Source: an uncultured Hyphomicrobiales bacterium (GTDB taxonomy: Bacteria > Pseudomonadota > Alphaproteobacteria > Rhizobiales > Xanthobacteraceae). From it: a stretch of 50,481 nt of DNA. Below the pieces are notes generated by a model. It had not been told where the DNA came from, searched no databases, and saw only the letters and a list, made by a program, of their open reading frames with translations. Position numbers and translations under genes: made by a program. This document shows positions 1-9,300 of this stretch, piece after piece. The DNA lies in NCBI GenBank assembly GCA_903929045.1, contig CAIYTE010000125.1, forward strand, positions 1 to 50,481, read 5' to 3'. Position 1 is the stretch's first letter; each line of letters opens with the position of its first letter.

Positions 1-367
1 CTGGCCCCAGCGGGAACGTGATCTCACGTTCGGATGACGCGTCGATCGCCTTGGTATCGAGCGTCTTGAGGAAGGCCACCGTCTTGGCGAGCCGTTCCTT
101 GAGCTGATCGATGGCGCTCTCGTTGTCCTCGAACTTTGGAGGCTCAACGCCGGCCAGCCGGGCCGAGCCGTTCTTGGCCTGGTCGGCCGCGACCTGAACC
201 TGGCGAACCATGGCGAACATGTCCGGCTCCAGACGCCAGCCGAGAATGACCGAAGGGTCGATTTTCTTTGCGGCAGCGTGCGCCGCCGCCTTGTCGAGCA
301 CAGCCGACAGCGCGTTGAGGCCGATTTCGAAGACCGGCAGGGAGGCCTGGGACATTGTGAAGGGCAT
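1..367 (-). CDS. DUF1993 family protein, 3' end missing
   Basis: The reading frame starts with ATG at 367 (MPFTMSQASLPVFEIGLN) and runs off the left edge after about 122 codons. The recognisable family pattern is an N-terminal segment with L-S-A-V-L-D-K-A-A-A-H-A, then I-D-P-S-V-I-L-G-W-R-L-E-P-D-M-F and a V-R-Q-V-Q-V-A-A-D-Q-A-K helix, as in DUF1993 proteins. These are small all-helical proteins of about 170 residues that resemble the DinB/YfiT four-helix bundle. No function is established. The gene is divergent from the PepSY-exbBD-tonB operon across a 455-base gap. The start fits the family; a longer antisense-looking frame over 144-449 is a shadow. Confidence 0.75.
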   Translation of the reverse strand, partial: MPFTMSQASLPVFEIGLNALSAVLDKAAAHAAAKKIDPSVILGWRLEPDMFAMVRQVQVAADQAKNGSARLAGVEPPKFEDNESAIDQLKERLAKTVAFLKTLDTKAIDASSEREITFPLGP

Positions 368-822
368 GGGAGGTCCTTGGGGCGATTGTGTTTTTCAAAC
401 CGGCAGGTGCCGGCGCGCGGACGTTGCACATAGAGTCCCGCCAATTCAATTACCGCCGCCGCGGCTTTCCTTGTTGAAGAGCTTGATGCCGGCAATATCC
501 CGATTAACGCGGGCTCGATATTTCCACTTGGTCATTTCCAGCAGAGCGGCCAGAGCTGACTGTCTCCGAATATTTTGCAAAGCAAAATACCAAGAGCGCT
601 GTTGATTTATCAAACAACGCACAGCCAACGAATACACATTAGAACTATCGTTATTCCAAAATTGGAACGAATTGCCGTCACGTATTCAATTTATACTTTA
701 TCTTGTTCTATAAACTTACTTATTAGAACTCTTCAAAACTACCTTTATACTCTATTTTTTAGTTATCATCCCGGCGCAAGCTGCTATAGCTGGCCGAAAT
801 CGCTGACATTCACGGTCTCGAC
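368..822. other. AT-rich divergent intergenic region
   Basis: There is no convincing gene in these 455 bases. The stretch from about 560 to 775 is strikingly AT-rich compared with the GC-rich surroundings and holds two inverted repeats: TTCCAA-AA-TTGGAA at 654-667 and TTAGAA-CTC-TTCAAA at 723-737. It must contain the promoters of the leftward DUF1993 gene and the rightward PepSY-exbBD-tonB operon. A 63-codon frame at 446-637 (minus) has no family resemblance and is not called. Confidence 0.6.
723..737 (+). promoter_or_regulatory. ICE/Irr-box-like inverted repeat
   Basis: TTAGAA-CTC-TTCAAA is an imperfect inverted repeat (one half-site differs from TTCTAA at one base) lying 86 bases before the first gene of a TonB-energising operon. 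It resembles the iron-control element bound by Irr in Rhizobiales, whose half-sites are TTAGAA/TTCTAA. The iron link is inferred from the motif and the downstream genes; no regulator gene is in the window. Confidence 0.4.
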
Positions 823-2058
823 ATGCGCGCCGCATCCCTCCGCAGGCTCTGGCTCAATATCCATTTGTGGATTGGCCTCGGGCTGGCCCTGCTGCTGATC
901 CCGATTTCGATTTCGGGCGGACTGCTGGTTTTTCAGGACGACATCGACGCGCTGCTCAATCCGCAGCGCTACGCGGTGACTGGTTCGGAGATGGCGCGGC
1001 CGGCGGCCGACTATCTGGCCAAGGCAGCAGACGCCGTCGCCAAGGATCCCGCCGACCTGCGGTCCCTGAGCCTGCGGTTTCCGAACGAGGGCGGTCCCGT
1101 GCGCGTGACGACGCGCGCCGCCACTATCACGCCCGGTGCCCGGCCGCGCGTGGTCACCGTGTTTCTCGATCCGCCGACCGCGAATGTCCTCGGCACGATG
1201 GAATACGGCGCGACCGTGTTCGGGTCGCTGCACGTCTTCCATGAAAACCTGATGCTGCGGGACTATAGCGGCCGGCAGATCGTCGGCTGGGCCGGCGTCG
1301 GCATGCTGATCCTCTCACTGACCGGCATCTGGATCTGGTGGCCGCGCAACGGCGGCTTCCTGAAAGGCTTGCGCTGGACCCGCTCGTCGCTGTTCACGTT
1401 CAATCTGCACAGCATGCTCGGCTTTTGGATTTCGATCCCGCTGGCGGCGGTGTCGCTCACCGGCATTTATCTGTCGTTTCCTCAGACGGCGCGCGATCTG
1501 ATGTCCTCGGTCGCGACCGTGACGCCGCGCGGCAACATCAATGGCGAAGCCCTGCGCCAAACGGCACTGACAGCAGATCGTGCGGTCGAGATTGCGCGGC
1601 AAGCCGAACCGAACGCGCGTCCGGTGGTCGTCTTCCTGCCGTTGCAGCAGCGCGGTGAGGGAAATCGCGCAGAGGGCAATCGCGGCGGTGAAGGCGGACG
1701 CAACGCGCAAGGAAATCGCGAGGCCGGCGGTCGAGGCGCCGAGGGCGGCCGTCCCAGCCCGTCGTGGCGCGTGCAGCTTACCCGTGCCGATAACAGTCAG
1801 AACGTCACCGTCATGGTCGACGACCGCACAGGCCACGCTGCACCAACGATTGTTCCGCAATCCGGCGACAGCGCGGCGTCATGGATTCGCTGGATTCACG
1901 AAGGAACCCATAGCGGGCCGGTGTGGGCCTTTATCGTTTTCCTGACCGGCGTCTTCCCGACGATTTTTGCCGTGACCGGCACCATCATGTGGCTGCGTAA
2001 ACGCGCCGGAAAAAGATCACTGAAGCAAAGCGCCGCGCAGTTGCGGCCCGCTGAATGA
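823..2058 (+). CDS. PepSY-associated inner-membrane protein (PiuB-like)
   Basis: 411 residues with the PepSY-TM architecture: an N-terminal membrane helix preceded by the L-R-R-L-W-L-N-I-H-L-W motif, a periplasmic PepSY segment (about 45-140), two central helices (about 145-170 and 190-220, with T-G-I-W-I-W-W-P and H-S-M-L-G-F-W motifs), and a C-terminal helix near 370-395. Relatives are iron-regulated membrane proteins next to siderophore receptors, some acting as ferric-siderophore reductases. A Gly/Arg/Asn/Glu-rich insertion around 268-310 is low complexity and probably flexible. The gene heads an operon whose stop overlaps or nearly overlaps exbB. Family assignment is secure; the reductase role is inferred. 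Confidence 0.85.
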   Translation: MRAASLRRLWLNIHLWIGLGLALLLIPISISGGLLVFQDDIDALLNPQRYAVTGSEMARPAADYLAKAADAVAKDPADLRSLSLRFPNEGGPVRVTTRAATITPGARPRVVTVFLDPPTANVLGTMEYGATVFGSLHVFHENLMLRDYSGRQIVGWAGVGMLILSLTGIWIWWPRNGGFLKGLRWTRSSLFTFNLHSMLGFWISIPLAAVSLTGIYLSFPQTARDLMSSVATVTPRGNINGEALRQTALTADRAVEIARQAEPNARPVVVFLPLQQRGEGNRAEGNRGGEGGRNAQGNREAGGRGAEGGRPSPSWRVQLTRADNSQNVTVMVDDRTGHAAPTIVPQSGDSAASWIRWIHEGTHSGPVWAFIVFLTGVFPTIFAVTGTIMWLRKRAGKRSLKQSAAQLRPAE

Positions 2059-2099
2059 CGCAATTCACGCTACACTACGGACGAAGGAACTTGTGTGTG

Positions 2100-3071
2100 A
2101 TGGGACGAATAACTGTTTCTCCGCTGTGCCGGGTGCTGATGGTCGCAGGCATCGCGACCACGCTGACCTTGCCGGCGCCGGGCTTTGCGCAAACTCAACC
2201 GGCGCCGACTCCGCCGGCACCTGCCGCTGCTCCGGCAGCAGTTCAACCCGCTCCCACGACCTTGCCGCCCGTCACCGCTCAACCGTCCACCAATGCCGCA
2301 CCAGCGGCGCCCGCGCCGCAGCCTGATGCAGCGGCAGCGCCTGCTCCGCAGCCCGCAGCCGTAACCCTGCCGAAGGATCTGTCGCCCTGGGGCATGTTCA
2401 TGGCGGCCGACATCATCGTCAAAGCCGTGATGTCCGGTCTCGCCTTCGCCTCGGTGCTGACCTGGACCATCTGGTTCGCCAAGGCGATCGAACTGATGGT
2501 GGCGCGCCGCCGTCTCGCCGCCGCGACCGAAGCCCTCGGCAAGGCACGCACCTGGGCCGAAGTCCGCAATCTGCAGGACGGGAACGACGCCGCAGCGAAG
2601 CTGATCGGCGGCGCCGATCTTGAACTGCGCCAATCCGCCGACGCGATGGTGCCCGACGGCGTCAAGGAACGCATCGGCTCGCGTCTGGAGCGGCTGGAAG
2701 CCGCCGCAGGCCGTCAGATGATCCGCGGCACCGGACTGCTCGCCACCATCGGCGCCACTGCGCCTTTTGTCGGCCTGTTCGGCACCGTCTGGGGCATCAT
2801 GAACAGCTTCATCGGCATTTCGAAATCGCACACCACGAACCTCGCGGTGGTCGCGCCCGGCATCGCCGAAGCGTTGCTTGCCACCGCGCTCGGCCTCGTC
2901 GCCGCGATCCCGGCCGTCGTCATGTACAACATGTTCTCGCGCTGGATCGCGGGCTACCGCGCCATGCACGCCGATGCGTCAGCGGAAATCCTGCGCCTCA
3001 TCAGCCGCGATCTCGACCGTGGCGCCTTTGACCGCCCGGCCACGAGCCGCCGCGGCGTTGCGGCTGAGTAA
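2100..3071 (+). CDS. exbB: ExbB, TonB-system proton-channel subunit
   Basis: ExbB forms the proton-conducting channel with ExbD that energises TonB. The ATG at 2100 is preferred because GAAGGA (2083-2088) precedes it and it gives a clean signal peptide ending near GFA; an in-frame ATG at 2055 overlapping the previous stop would add 15 residues. After the signal comes a Pro/Ala/Gln-rich periplasmic linker of about 80 residues, then three membrane segments. The family core R-G-T-G-L-L-A-T-I-G-A-T-A-P-F-V-G-L-F-G-T-V-W-G-I-M and the last helix with A-L-G-L-V-A-A-I-P-A-V are intact. It is followed by exbD after five bases. Confidence 0.93.
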   Translation: MGRITVSPLCRVLMVAGIATTLTLPAPGFAQTQPAPTPPAPAAAPAAVQPAPTTLPPVTAQPSTNAAPAAPAPQPDAAAAPAPQPAAVTLPKDLSPWGMFMAADIIVKAVMSGLAFASVLTWTIWFAKAIELMVARRRLAAATEALGKARTWAEVRNLQDGNDAAAKLIGGADLELRQSADAMVPDGVKERIGSRLERLEAAAGRQMIRGTGLLATIGATAPFVGLFGTVWGIMNSFIGISKSHTTNLAVVAPGIAEALLATALGLVAAIPAVVMYNMFSRWIAGYRAMHADASAEILRLISRDLDRGAFDRPATSRRGVAAE

Positions 3072-3076
3072 TCGAC

Positions 3077-3496
3077 ATGAGCGTTCGTCTCGACCACGGC
3101 GATGATGCGCTGACCGAGAACCACGAGATCAACGTCACGCCGTTCATCGACGTGATCCTCGTGCTTCTCATCATTTTCATGATCGCCGCGCCACTGGCGA
3201 CCGTCGATATTTCGGTCGACTTGCCCGCCGCCAATGCGGAACGCACGCAGCGTCCGGACAAGCCGGTGTTCCTGACGCTGAAGTCCGATTTGAGTCTCTC
3301 GCTCGACAACAACGGCATTTCCCGCAGTGGGTTGTCTGCCGCGCTCGACCAGGCGACCTCCGGCGACAAGCAGCAGCGCGTCTTCATGCGCGCCGACAAG
3401 ACCGTGCCCTACGGCGAGTTGATGGGCCTGATGAACGACCTGCGCAGCGCCGGCTATCTGCACGTCGCCCTGGTCGGGCTTGAGGGCGACAAGTAA
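3077..3496 (+). CDS. exbD: ExbD, TonB-system proton-channel subunit
   Basis: 139 residues: a short cytoplasmic N-terminus, one membrane helix (about 20-42) and a periplasmic domain. The motif I-N-V-T-P-F-I-D-V-I-L-V-L-L-I-I-F-M contains the membrane aspartate (D25) that carries protons in the ExbD/TolR family. The periplasmic half ends with the usual Y-L-H-V-A-L-V-G pattern. Its stop codon overlaps the tonB start (TAATG), so the two are translationally coupled. Pairing with ExbB and TonB identifies it as ExbD rather than TolR. Confidence 0.93.
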   Translation: MSVRLDHGDDALTENHEINVTPFIDVILVLLIIFMIAAPLATVDISVDLPAANAERTQRPDKPVFLTLKSDLSLSLDNNGISRSGLSAALDQATSGDKQQRVFMRADKTVPYGELMGLMNDLRSAGYLHVALVGLEGDK

Positions 3497-4218
3497 TGAA
3501 GCTTGCGCGCACCGAATCCTTGCTTTGGGGAGCCTGCTTTACGCTGGCGCTTTGCCTCCATGGCGCGGGAGCGGCGGCGCTGCTGGTGAAGTGGAGCGAG
3601 ACCGCAGATCCGGGCGCGAGTTCGCCTGTGGTCATGATCGATATGGCGCCGGAAGCCGCCGCGCCCGAAATCACGCCCACGGACATGCCGCCGGATCAGG
3701 TTGCCAGCCGCACCGAGGAGCCGGAAGTCGAACCCGAGCCGGAAAAACCCATCGAAAGGGTCGAACTGCCGCCGCCCGTCGCACCCAAGCCCGACGTGGT
3801 GTTGCCACCGCCGCCGCCGAAAAAGGTCGAGAAGCCAAAAGAAAAACCGAAAAAGAAATCCGTGGCGCGGGCGCCGAGTGCCGCGCCGCAACGCGCCGAC
3901 AACGCTGCCGCGCCCATGCCCGGCGGCTCACGTGAAGCCAATGCCAGTTGGCGTTCCCAGCTTGTGGCACGGCTGGAGCGCTACAAGCGCTACCCGTCGG
4001 AAGCGCGCGGCGACGTCGGCGTGACGCAAGTTGCATTCCGGGTGGATCGCAGCGGCGGCGTTCATGGCGTCCGCATCGCACGCAGTTCCGGCTCCAACCT
4101 GCTCGATCGCGAAACACTGGCGCTGGTCGAACGCGCCCAGCCCATGCCGGCACCGCCGTCTGGCATCTCTGACTCTGAGCTCTCTGTCATCGCTCCGGTG
4201 CGCTACAACGCGCGCTGA
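3496..4218 (+). CDS. tonB: TonB, energy transducer for outer-membrane transport
   Basis: 240 residues with the TonB plan: an N-terminal membrane anchor with cytoplasmic start (about 10-33), a long Pro/Glu/Lys-rich periplasmic spacer (about 60-125, including runs of proline and K-P-K/E-K-P repeats) and a C-terminal TonB domain beginning near W-R-S-Q-L-V-A-R-L-E-R-Y-K-R-Y-P and ending A-P-V-R-Y-N-A-R. It couples the proton gradient to TonB-dependent receptors. No receptor gene lies in the window, so the substrate is unknown, but the upstream ICE-like site and PepSY partner suggest iron or heme uptake. A hairpin follows at 4272-4297. Confidence 0.92.
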   Translation: MKLARTESLLWGACFTLALCLHGAGAAALLVKWSETADPGASSPVVMIDMAPEAAAPEITPTDMPPDQVASRTEEPEVEPEPEKPIERVELPPPVAPKPDVVLPPPPPKKVEKPKEKPKKKSVARAPSAAPQRADNAAAPMPGGSREANASWRSQLVARLERYKRYPSEARGDVGVTQVAFRVDRSGGVHGVRIARSSGSNLLDRETLALVERAQPMPAPPSGISDSELSVIAPVRYNAR

Positions 4219-4271
4219 TACAATTTAAATAAAATTTTAGCTTTAACCATGCCGCCAAGCGGCAGGGAACG

Positions 4272-4297
4272 AACGCCCGCTTTAACTTGCGGGCGTT
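4272..4297 (+). terminator. Hairpin after the tonB operon
   Basis: A perfect 9-bp stem AACGCCCGC/GCGGGCGTT with an 8-base loop lies 54 bases after the tonB stop. The T-run after it is short (TT-T), so it is a moderate intrinsic terminator or a 3'-end-protecting hairpin. Confidence 0.55.
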
Positions 4298-4422
4298 TGC
4301 ACATTCTACGAATGATACGGGCGTTAACGACCTCCACGCACATCAGCCATGTTGATGGCAGGTACGCGTGAGGAAATGCAGGATTACAAGACCCGGCCAA
4401 CCCGGCCGGCAGGACTGGCAAC

Positions 4423-5007
4423 ATGAAACGGTCGATTGCATCTCTGCTCATTTGTATTTTAGCGGCGGGCGCCATTGCCCCGGCTTCCGCAACCGGCGTC
4501 AAACCCAACGAACGTTTCGCCAACACCGAGCCGCTCGAGCCGATGGCCCGTAGTCGTACGGACGCCGCCGAAGCCGCAGCGCAAGTGCCTGGCGCGGCCG
4601 GCGTTCTGCTCGAAGCCCTGCGCTGGCGCGGGCGCAGCGCGAAGCAGCTTGGCCTGCCTGCGCAGCTCTGGTGCGCCGACTTCATGAACTTCGTGCTGCA
4701 CAAGGCTGGCGGCAAAGGCACCAAATCGCGCGCCGCCCGCTCCTTCCTCGATTTCGGCAAGAAGCTGGACGCGCCGCGCGTCGGCGCCATCGCCATCATG
4801 TATCGCAAGGGTCCGAATAATGGTCATGTCGGCGTCGTGCGCGGCACCGACGGCCAGGGCAACCCGATTGTCGTTTCGGGCAATCATGGGCCGGTCGTGA
4901 CGCAGTCGGTGTATGCGAAGGAAAAGGTCCTCGCTTATGTGATGCCACCGGACTACGTGCTTCTCGAAATGGCCGCCAACGCACGTGCGCAAGCGCTGAA
5001 GCAATAA
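4423..5007 (+). CDS. Secreted NlpC/P60-like (TIGR02594-type) protein
   Basis: 194 residues with a signal peptide (MKRSIASLLICILAAGAIA, cleavage probably after ASA). The mature part matches the TIGR02594 family, a CHAP/NlpC-like papain-fold group: candidate nucleophile Cys84 in L-W-C-A-D-F-M-N-F, His135 in N-N-G-H-V-G-V-V, and a polar residue (N154 or H155) in V-S-G-N-H-G. Such proteins are likely peptidoglycan peptidases or amidases acting in the periplasm. It is a single-gene unit bounded by hairpins on both sides. The fold is well supported; the substrate is inferred. Confidence 0.8.
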   Translation: MKRSIASLLICILAAGAIAPASATGVKPNERFANTEPLEPMARSRTDAAEAAAQVPGAAGVLLEALRWRGRSAKQLGLPAQLWCADFMNFVLHKAGGKGTKSRAARSFLDFGKKLDAPRVGAIAIMYRKGPNNGHVGVVRGTDGQGNPIVVSGNHGPVVTQSVYAKEKVLAYVMPPDYVLLEMAANARAQALKQ

Positions 5008-5023
5008 GTTTCGCATTTATCTC

Positions 5024-5053
5024 ATGGCCGCGGCGAGCGATCGTCGCGGCCAT
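5024..5053 (+). terminator. Intrinsic terminator after the NlpC-like gene
   Basis: A 13-bp stem (ATGGCCGCGGCGA/TCGTCGCGGCCAT, with one non-Watson-Crick pair) and a 4-base loop GCGA begins 17 bases after the stop codon, followed by TGCTATTTTC. It should end transcription before the TPR gene. Confidence 0.7.
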
Positions 5054-5244
5054 TGCTATTTTCACTGCAGACCGATTTTGCATTAACCCGATTTTGTTAA
5101 CGCGCTAGAGAAACTTGAGCGCGTGGATTAATCTTAACCCGGGCAATTCCCGCGCCACCGCGACTCTGCGCGCACATTTCAATCTAAATTCCGCGAGCAG
5201 AAAACCAAACCTGATGCGTCATAAGCATCGGCTCGTGAGGCGGC

Positions 5245-6291
5245 ATGCGTGGGGGAGCACAACGACTTGTATTCGCGGCGGTAGCGGCTTTGCCGTTGGC
5301 CGCTTCGTATGCATTTGCGGGCCCCCAGCTCAAAACCTGCACGAACGATGAAAATTCAGCCGACGTACGCATTGAGAGCTGCACGGGCGTCATCGAATAC
5401 CAACCACCGAAGCCGAAGAACGATAAAAAGAAAAATAAAAGCGAAACTGAACCCGAAATCAGCAGCAAGGATAAAGCAGCCGCCTATTTCAGCCGCGGCA
5501 AAGCCTATCGCTCCAAAAACAACAACGATCTGGCGCTGCGGGACTTCGACGATTCGATCAAACTCAATTCCGGCAATACCGATGCCTATTTCAATCGTGC
5601 GTTGGTCTTCCGCGACCGTGGCGATTCAGAACGCGCGGCGCGCGACCTTGAGCAGACCCTGAAGAGCGACAAAAAGAACACCGTGGCCATTACCACGCTG
5701 AGCCATATTTATTACAGCAAGCGCGACTACGAACGCGCCATCGCCACATTGAATATCGCGATCAATCTCAATCAGAATTCGGCGCCCGCTTATTTTAACC
5801 GCGGCATGGCCTATCGCGCCAAAGGCGAGCCGGACCGCGCGATCCCTGACTACGACCGCGCCATTAAACTCAACGGCAATGACGCCGTCGCTTATCACAA
5901 CCGCGGTCTCGCCTACCGCGATATTCGCGACTATGAGCGCGCGATCCAAGACTTCGATCAAGCCATCAAGATCAACCCGGAATTCATCCTGGCGCTGAAC
6001 GACCGCGGCATCGCCTTTGTCTCCAAGGGCAGCGTCGAGCGCGCCATTCAGGACTTCGACCAGGCCATTCTGCTCGATCCGCGCGATGGCTTTGCCTATA
6101 ACAACCGCGGCCTTGCCTACCGCAACCGCGGCGAAATCGACCGCGCCATCAAGGACTACGATCAGGCCATTTTGCTCAACGGCAATTACGTCCTGGCCTA
6201 TTACAATCGAGGCAACGCCTTCTACGACAAACGCGATTATGACCGCGCCATCCAGAACTACGACCAGGCCATCAAGCTCGATAGCCAATAG
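5245..6291 (+). CDS. Giant secreted TPR protein, N-terminal part ending at an in-frame TAG
   Basis: 348 residues: a signal peptide (MRGGAQRLVFAAVAALPLAA, ending near AFA), a short Lys/Glu-rich linker, then eight 34-residue TPR units from about residue 76. Units follow the pattern Y-x-N-R-G-x-A-Y-x-x-K-x-D-x-D-R-A-I-x-D-x-D-Q-A-I-K-L. The frame ends at TAG 6289-6291 inside unit 8, after K-L-D-S-Q. The same frame continues without other interruption to 11796, and the TAG takes the place of residue 33 of the unit, leaving the 34-residue register intact. I therefore read 5245-11796 as one gene of 2,183 sense codons. TPR arrays bind protein partners; the signal peptide puts this one in the periplasm or outside. 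Confidence 0.85.
   Translation: MRGGAQRLVFAAVAALPLAASYAFAGPQLKTCTNDENSADVRIESCTGVIEYQPPKPKNDKKKNKSETEPEISSKDKAAAYFSRGKAYRSKNNNDLALRDFDDSIKLNSGNTDAYFNRALVFRDRGDSERAARDLEQTLKSDKKNTVAITTLSHIYYSKRDYERAIATLNIAINLNQNSAPAYFNRGMAYRAKGEPDRAIPDYDRAIKLNGNDAVAYHNRGLAYRDIRDYERAIQDFDQAIKINPEFILALNDRGIAFVSKGSVERAIQDFDQAILLDPRDGFAYNNRGLAYRNRGEIDRAIKDYDQAILLNGNYVLAYYNRGNAFYDKRDYDRAIQNYDQAIKLDSQ
6289..6291 (+). other. In-frame amber codon interrupting the TPR gene
   Basis: TAG sits in frame 1 between L-D-S-Q and A-L-A-Y-Y-D-R-G. The corresponding codon in other units is often TAC/TAT, AAC or GAC, so one base change from a Tyr codon would create it. No ATG or GTG follows in frame until well inside the array. 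It may be a recent nonsense mutation, a sequencing error or a suppressed stop. Confidence 0.85.
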
Positions 6292-6396
6292 GCGCTGGCG
6301 TATTACGACCGCGGCGTTTCGTATTTCGAAAAGCGCGACTACGACAAAGCGCTGCGCGATCTGACCCAAGCCATCAAGCTCGATCCCAAGGATGCT

Positions 6397-9300
6397 TTGT
6401 CCTATTACAATCGCGGCATCACCTACGCGGCACGAGCCGAGCCGGACCGCGCCATCCCCGACTTCGATCAAGCGATCCGCATCGATCCCAAAAACACGCT
6501 GGCCTACTACAATCGCGGGCTGGCGTTGCGCGCCAAGGGCGAGGACGAGCGCGCCATCGCCGACTTCACTCAACCGGTCAAACTCGATGGTAAGCACGCT
6601 CTGGCCTATTTCAACCGTGGTGCCGCCTATCGCAGCCGCGGCGACATCACGAACGCCCTCGCCGACTTCGATCAGTCGATCAAGTTTGATACCACCAATG
6701 CACTGGCATATTACGAACGGGGCAACACCTTTTACGAAAAGCGCGAATACGACCGCGCCATTGCCGACCTCAATCAGGCGATCAACAACAAGCCGGACTA
6801 CACCGCCGCCTTCAACGTGCGCGGCCAGGCTTACAACGCCAAGGGCGACGGCGACCGCGCCGTTGCCGACTTCGACCAGGCCTTGCGCATCGATCCGGGG
6901 TTCGCGCCGGCTCTGAGCAACCGGGGCGACACGTTCCAGAAAAAGCAGAATTACGACCGCGCCATCGCCGACTTCGATCAGGCGATCAAGACCAACCCGA
7001 ACTATGCCGGCGCCTATTTCAGCCGTGGCCTCGCCTTCCAGGAGAAGAAGGACTACCAGAACGCGGTCGCCGACTTCTCCCGCGCGCTCAAACTCGACGC
7101 CAAGAACGCGGCCGCCTTCAACGCGCGCGGGTCTGCTTTCATGAGCTTGCGCGACGATGAGCACGCGCTTCCCGATTTCGACGCCGCCATCAAGCTCAAC
7201 GCCAACTTCGCCGCGGCCTACTACAATCGCGGCACCGCCAATTTCGAACGCCGGCGCCTCGATGCTGCCGTTTCGGACCTCAGCCAGGCCATCCGCATCG
7301 AGCCGCGCGACGCGCTGGCAGCCCATGCGCGGGGTATCGCCTATCGCGAGAAACGCGACTATGACCGGGCGGTTGCCGACTTCGATCAGGCCTTAAAGCT
7401 CGATCCGAAATTCACCGTGGGCTACGTCGACCGCGGCAATGCCTATCAGCAGAAGGGCGACTACGAACGCGCCATCCGCGACTACGATCTGGCCATCAAG
7501 CTCGACCCGAAATTCGCCTCGGCCTTCACCGAACGCGGCAACACCTACGCCGCCCGCGGCATGATCGACCGCGCGCTGCAGGACTTCGAACAGGCCATCA
7601 AGTTCAACCCGACCTATGCCGGCGTCTTCAACAGCCGCGCCATCCTGTGGCAGCGCAAAGGCGAAGCCGCCAAGGCCATTGCCGATCTCGATCAGGCGAT
7701 CAAGCTCGACCCCGCCTTCGCCGCAGCCCTCAATAATCGCGGGAGCGTCTATCAGGCCAAGGGCGACGTCGACCGCGCCATCGCCGACTACGACCGCGCC
7801 ATCAAAGCCAACCCGCACTCCGACGTCGCGCTCAACAGCCGCGGCATGGCGTTCAAGGCGAAGGGCGACATGGAACGCGCGGTGCGCGATTTCGATCAGG
7901 CGATCAACATCAATGCCGGGTTTGCGCAAGCGCTGCTCAATCGCGGCGAGACGCTGGAATCGCTCGGCTACCACGAACGCGCGCTGAAGGATCTCGATCA
8001 GGTCATCAAGCTCAATAGCGGCAGCGCCGCCGCCTACAATGCCCGCGGCATGGCGCTAATGAACATGCGCGATTATGAGCGCGCGCTCGGCGACTTCAGC
8101 CAGGCCATCCGCACCGACGGCAAGCTCGCGTCCGCCTACAATAATCGCGGCCTCGTGTATCGCGCCAAGGGCGACAACGGCCGCGCCATCGAAGACTTCA
8201 GCCAGGCGGCCCGGCTCGATCCGAATTACGCCATGGCCTTCAGCAACCGCGGCAACGCCTATTTCGACAAACGCGATTATGCCCGCGCCATCGACGACCT
8301 CAACATCGCCATCAAGCTGAACCCGGGCTCGGTCCGGTCGTACTACGACCGCGCCATCGCCTATGGCGCCAAGGGCGATACCGATGGTGCGATCAAGGAT
8401 TTCGACTACGCCATCAAGCTCGACCCGAAGAATGCTGTGGCCCTCAACAACCGCGGCCTCGCCTATCGCAGCAAGGGCGATAGCGACCACGCGGTGGCGG
8501 ACTTTGCCGAGGCGATCAAACTCAACGAGAGCTACGCCGGCGCCTACTACAACCGCGCCAACGCCTATTTCGACAAGAGCGACTACGACCGTGCGATTGC
8601 CGATTTCAGCCAAGCGATCAAGCTCGATGGTAAGGACGCCTATGCCTACCAAGACCGCGGCACCGCCTACTATGAGAAGAAGGACTTCGAGCGCGCCATC
8701 GCCGACTTCGAGGCCGCGATCAAGATCAACCCGAACTACAGCTTCGCCTCGAGCCCACGTGGCGCGGACGCCCGCGGCCAGCGCGGTTACGACCGCGATG
8801 CCATGGAGATCACACAGTCGCTCAAGCTAAGCCCTATCTTTGCGATGGCGTACAATGACCGCGGCATTGCCCTTGCCGCCAAAGGCGATCTCGACCGCGC
8901 CACCGCCGACTTCGACCGCGCGGTCAAGATCAACCCGAATTTCTCGACCGCCTACTACAACCGCGGCAATGCCTTCTTCCAGCGTAAGAGTTTGGATAAG
9001 GCCATCGTCAACTACGATCAGGCGATCCGGCTCAATCCGAAGGACGCCACCGCTTATTACGACCGCGGCGTCGCGCGCTACGAGCGCGAAGAGCATGACC
9101 GCGCCATCCAGGATTTCGATCAGGTCGTCAAACTCGACCCCAAGAACGCTAACGCCTTCTATAATCGCGGTGTCGCCTGGCATGAGAAACGCGATGACGA
9201 CCGCGCCATCGAAGACTTCAATCAGGCAATCCGGCTCAACCCCAAGCTAGCGCAGGCCTACAGCGCGCGCGGCAATGCCCAGGCTAGCAAGGGCGACCTC

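Noticed and set aside
446-637. 63-codon minus-strand frame in the AT-rich gap
   Set aside because: No recognisable domain, no clear ribosome site, and it lies across the likely promoter region of the DUF1993 gene.
560-775. AT-rich stretch as a horizontally acquired fragment or mobile-element remnant
   Set aside because: There are no transposase pieces, terminal repeats or target duplications; a regulatory region before the iron-type operon explains it better.
5626-7326. 566-codon open frame antisense to the TPR gene
   Set aside because: It mirrors the TPR repeat (regular V-I-E-V-x-D-G-A-V units) and arises from the repeated codons of the sense strand; the sense frame has the signal peptide and the domain pattern.
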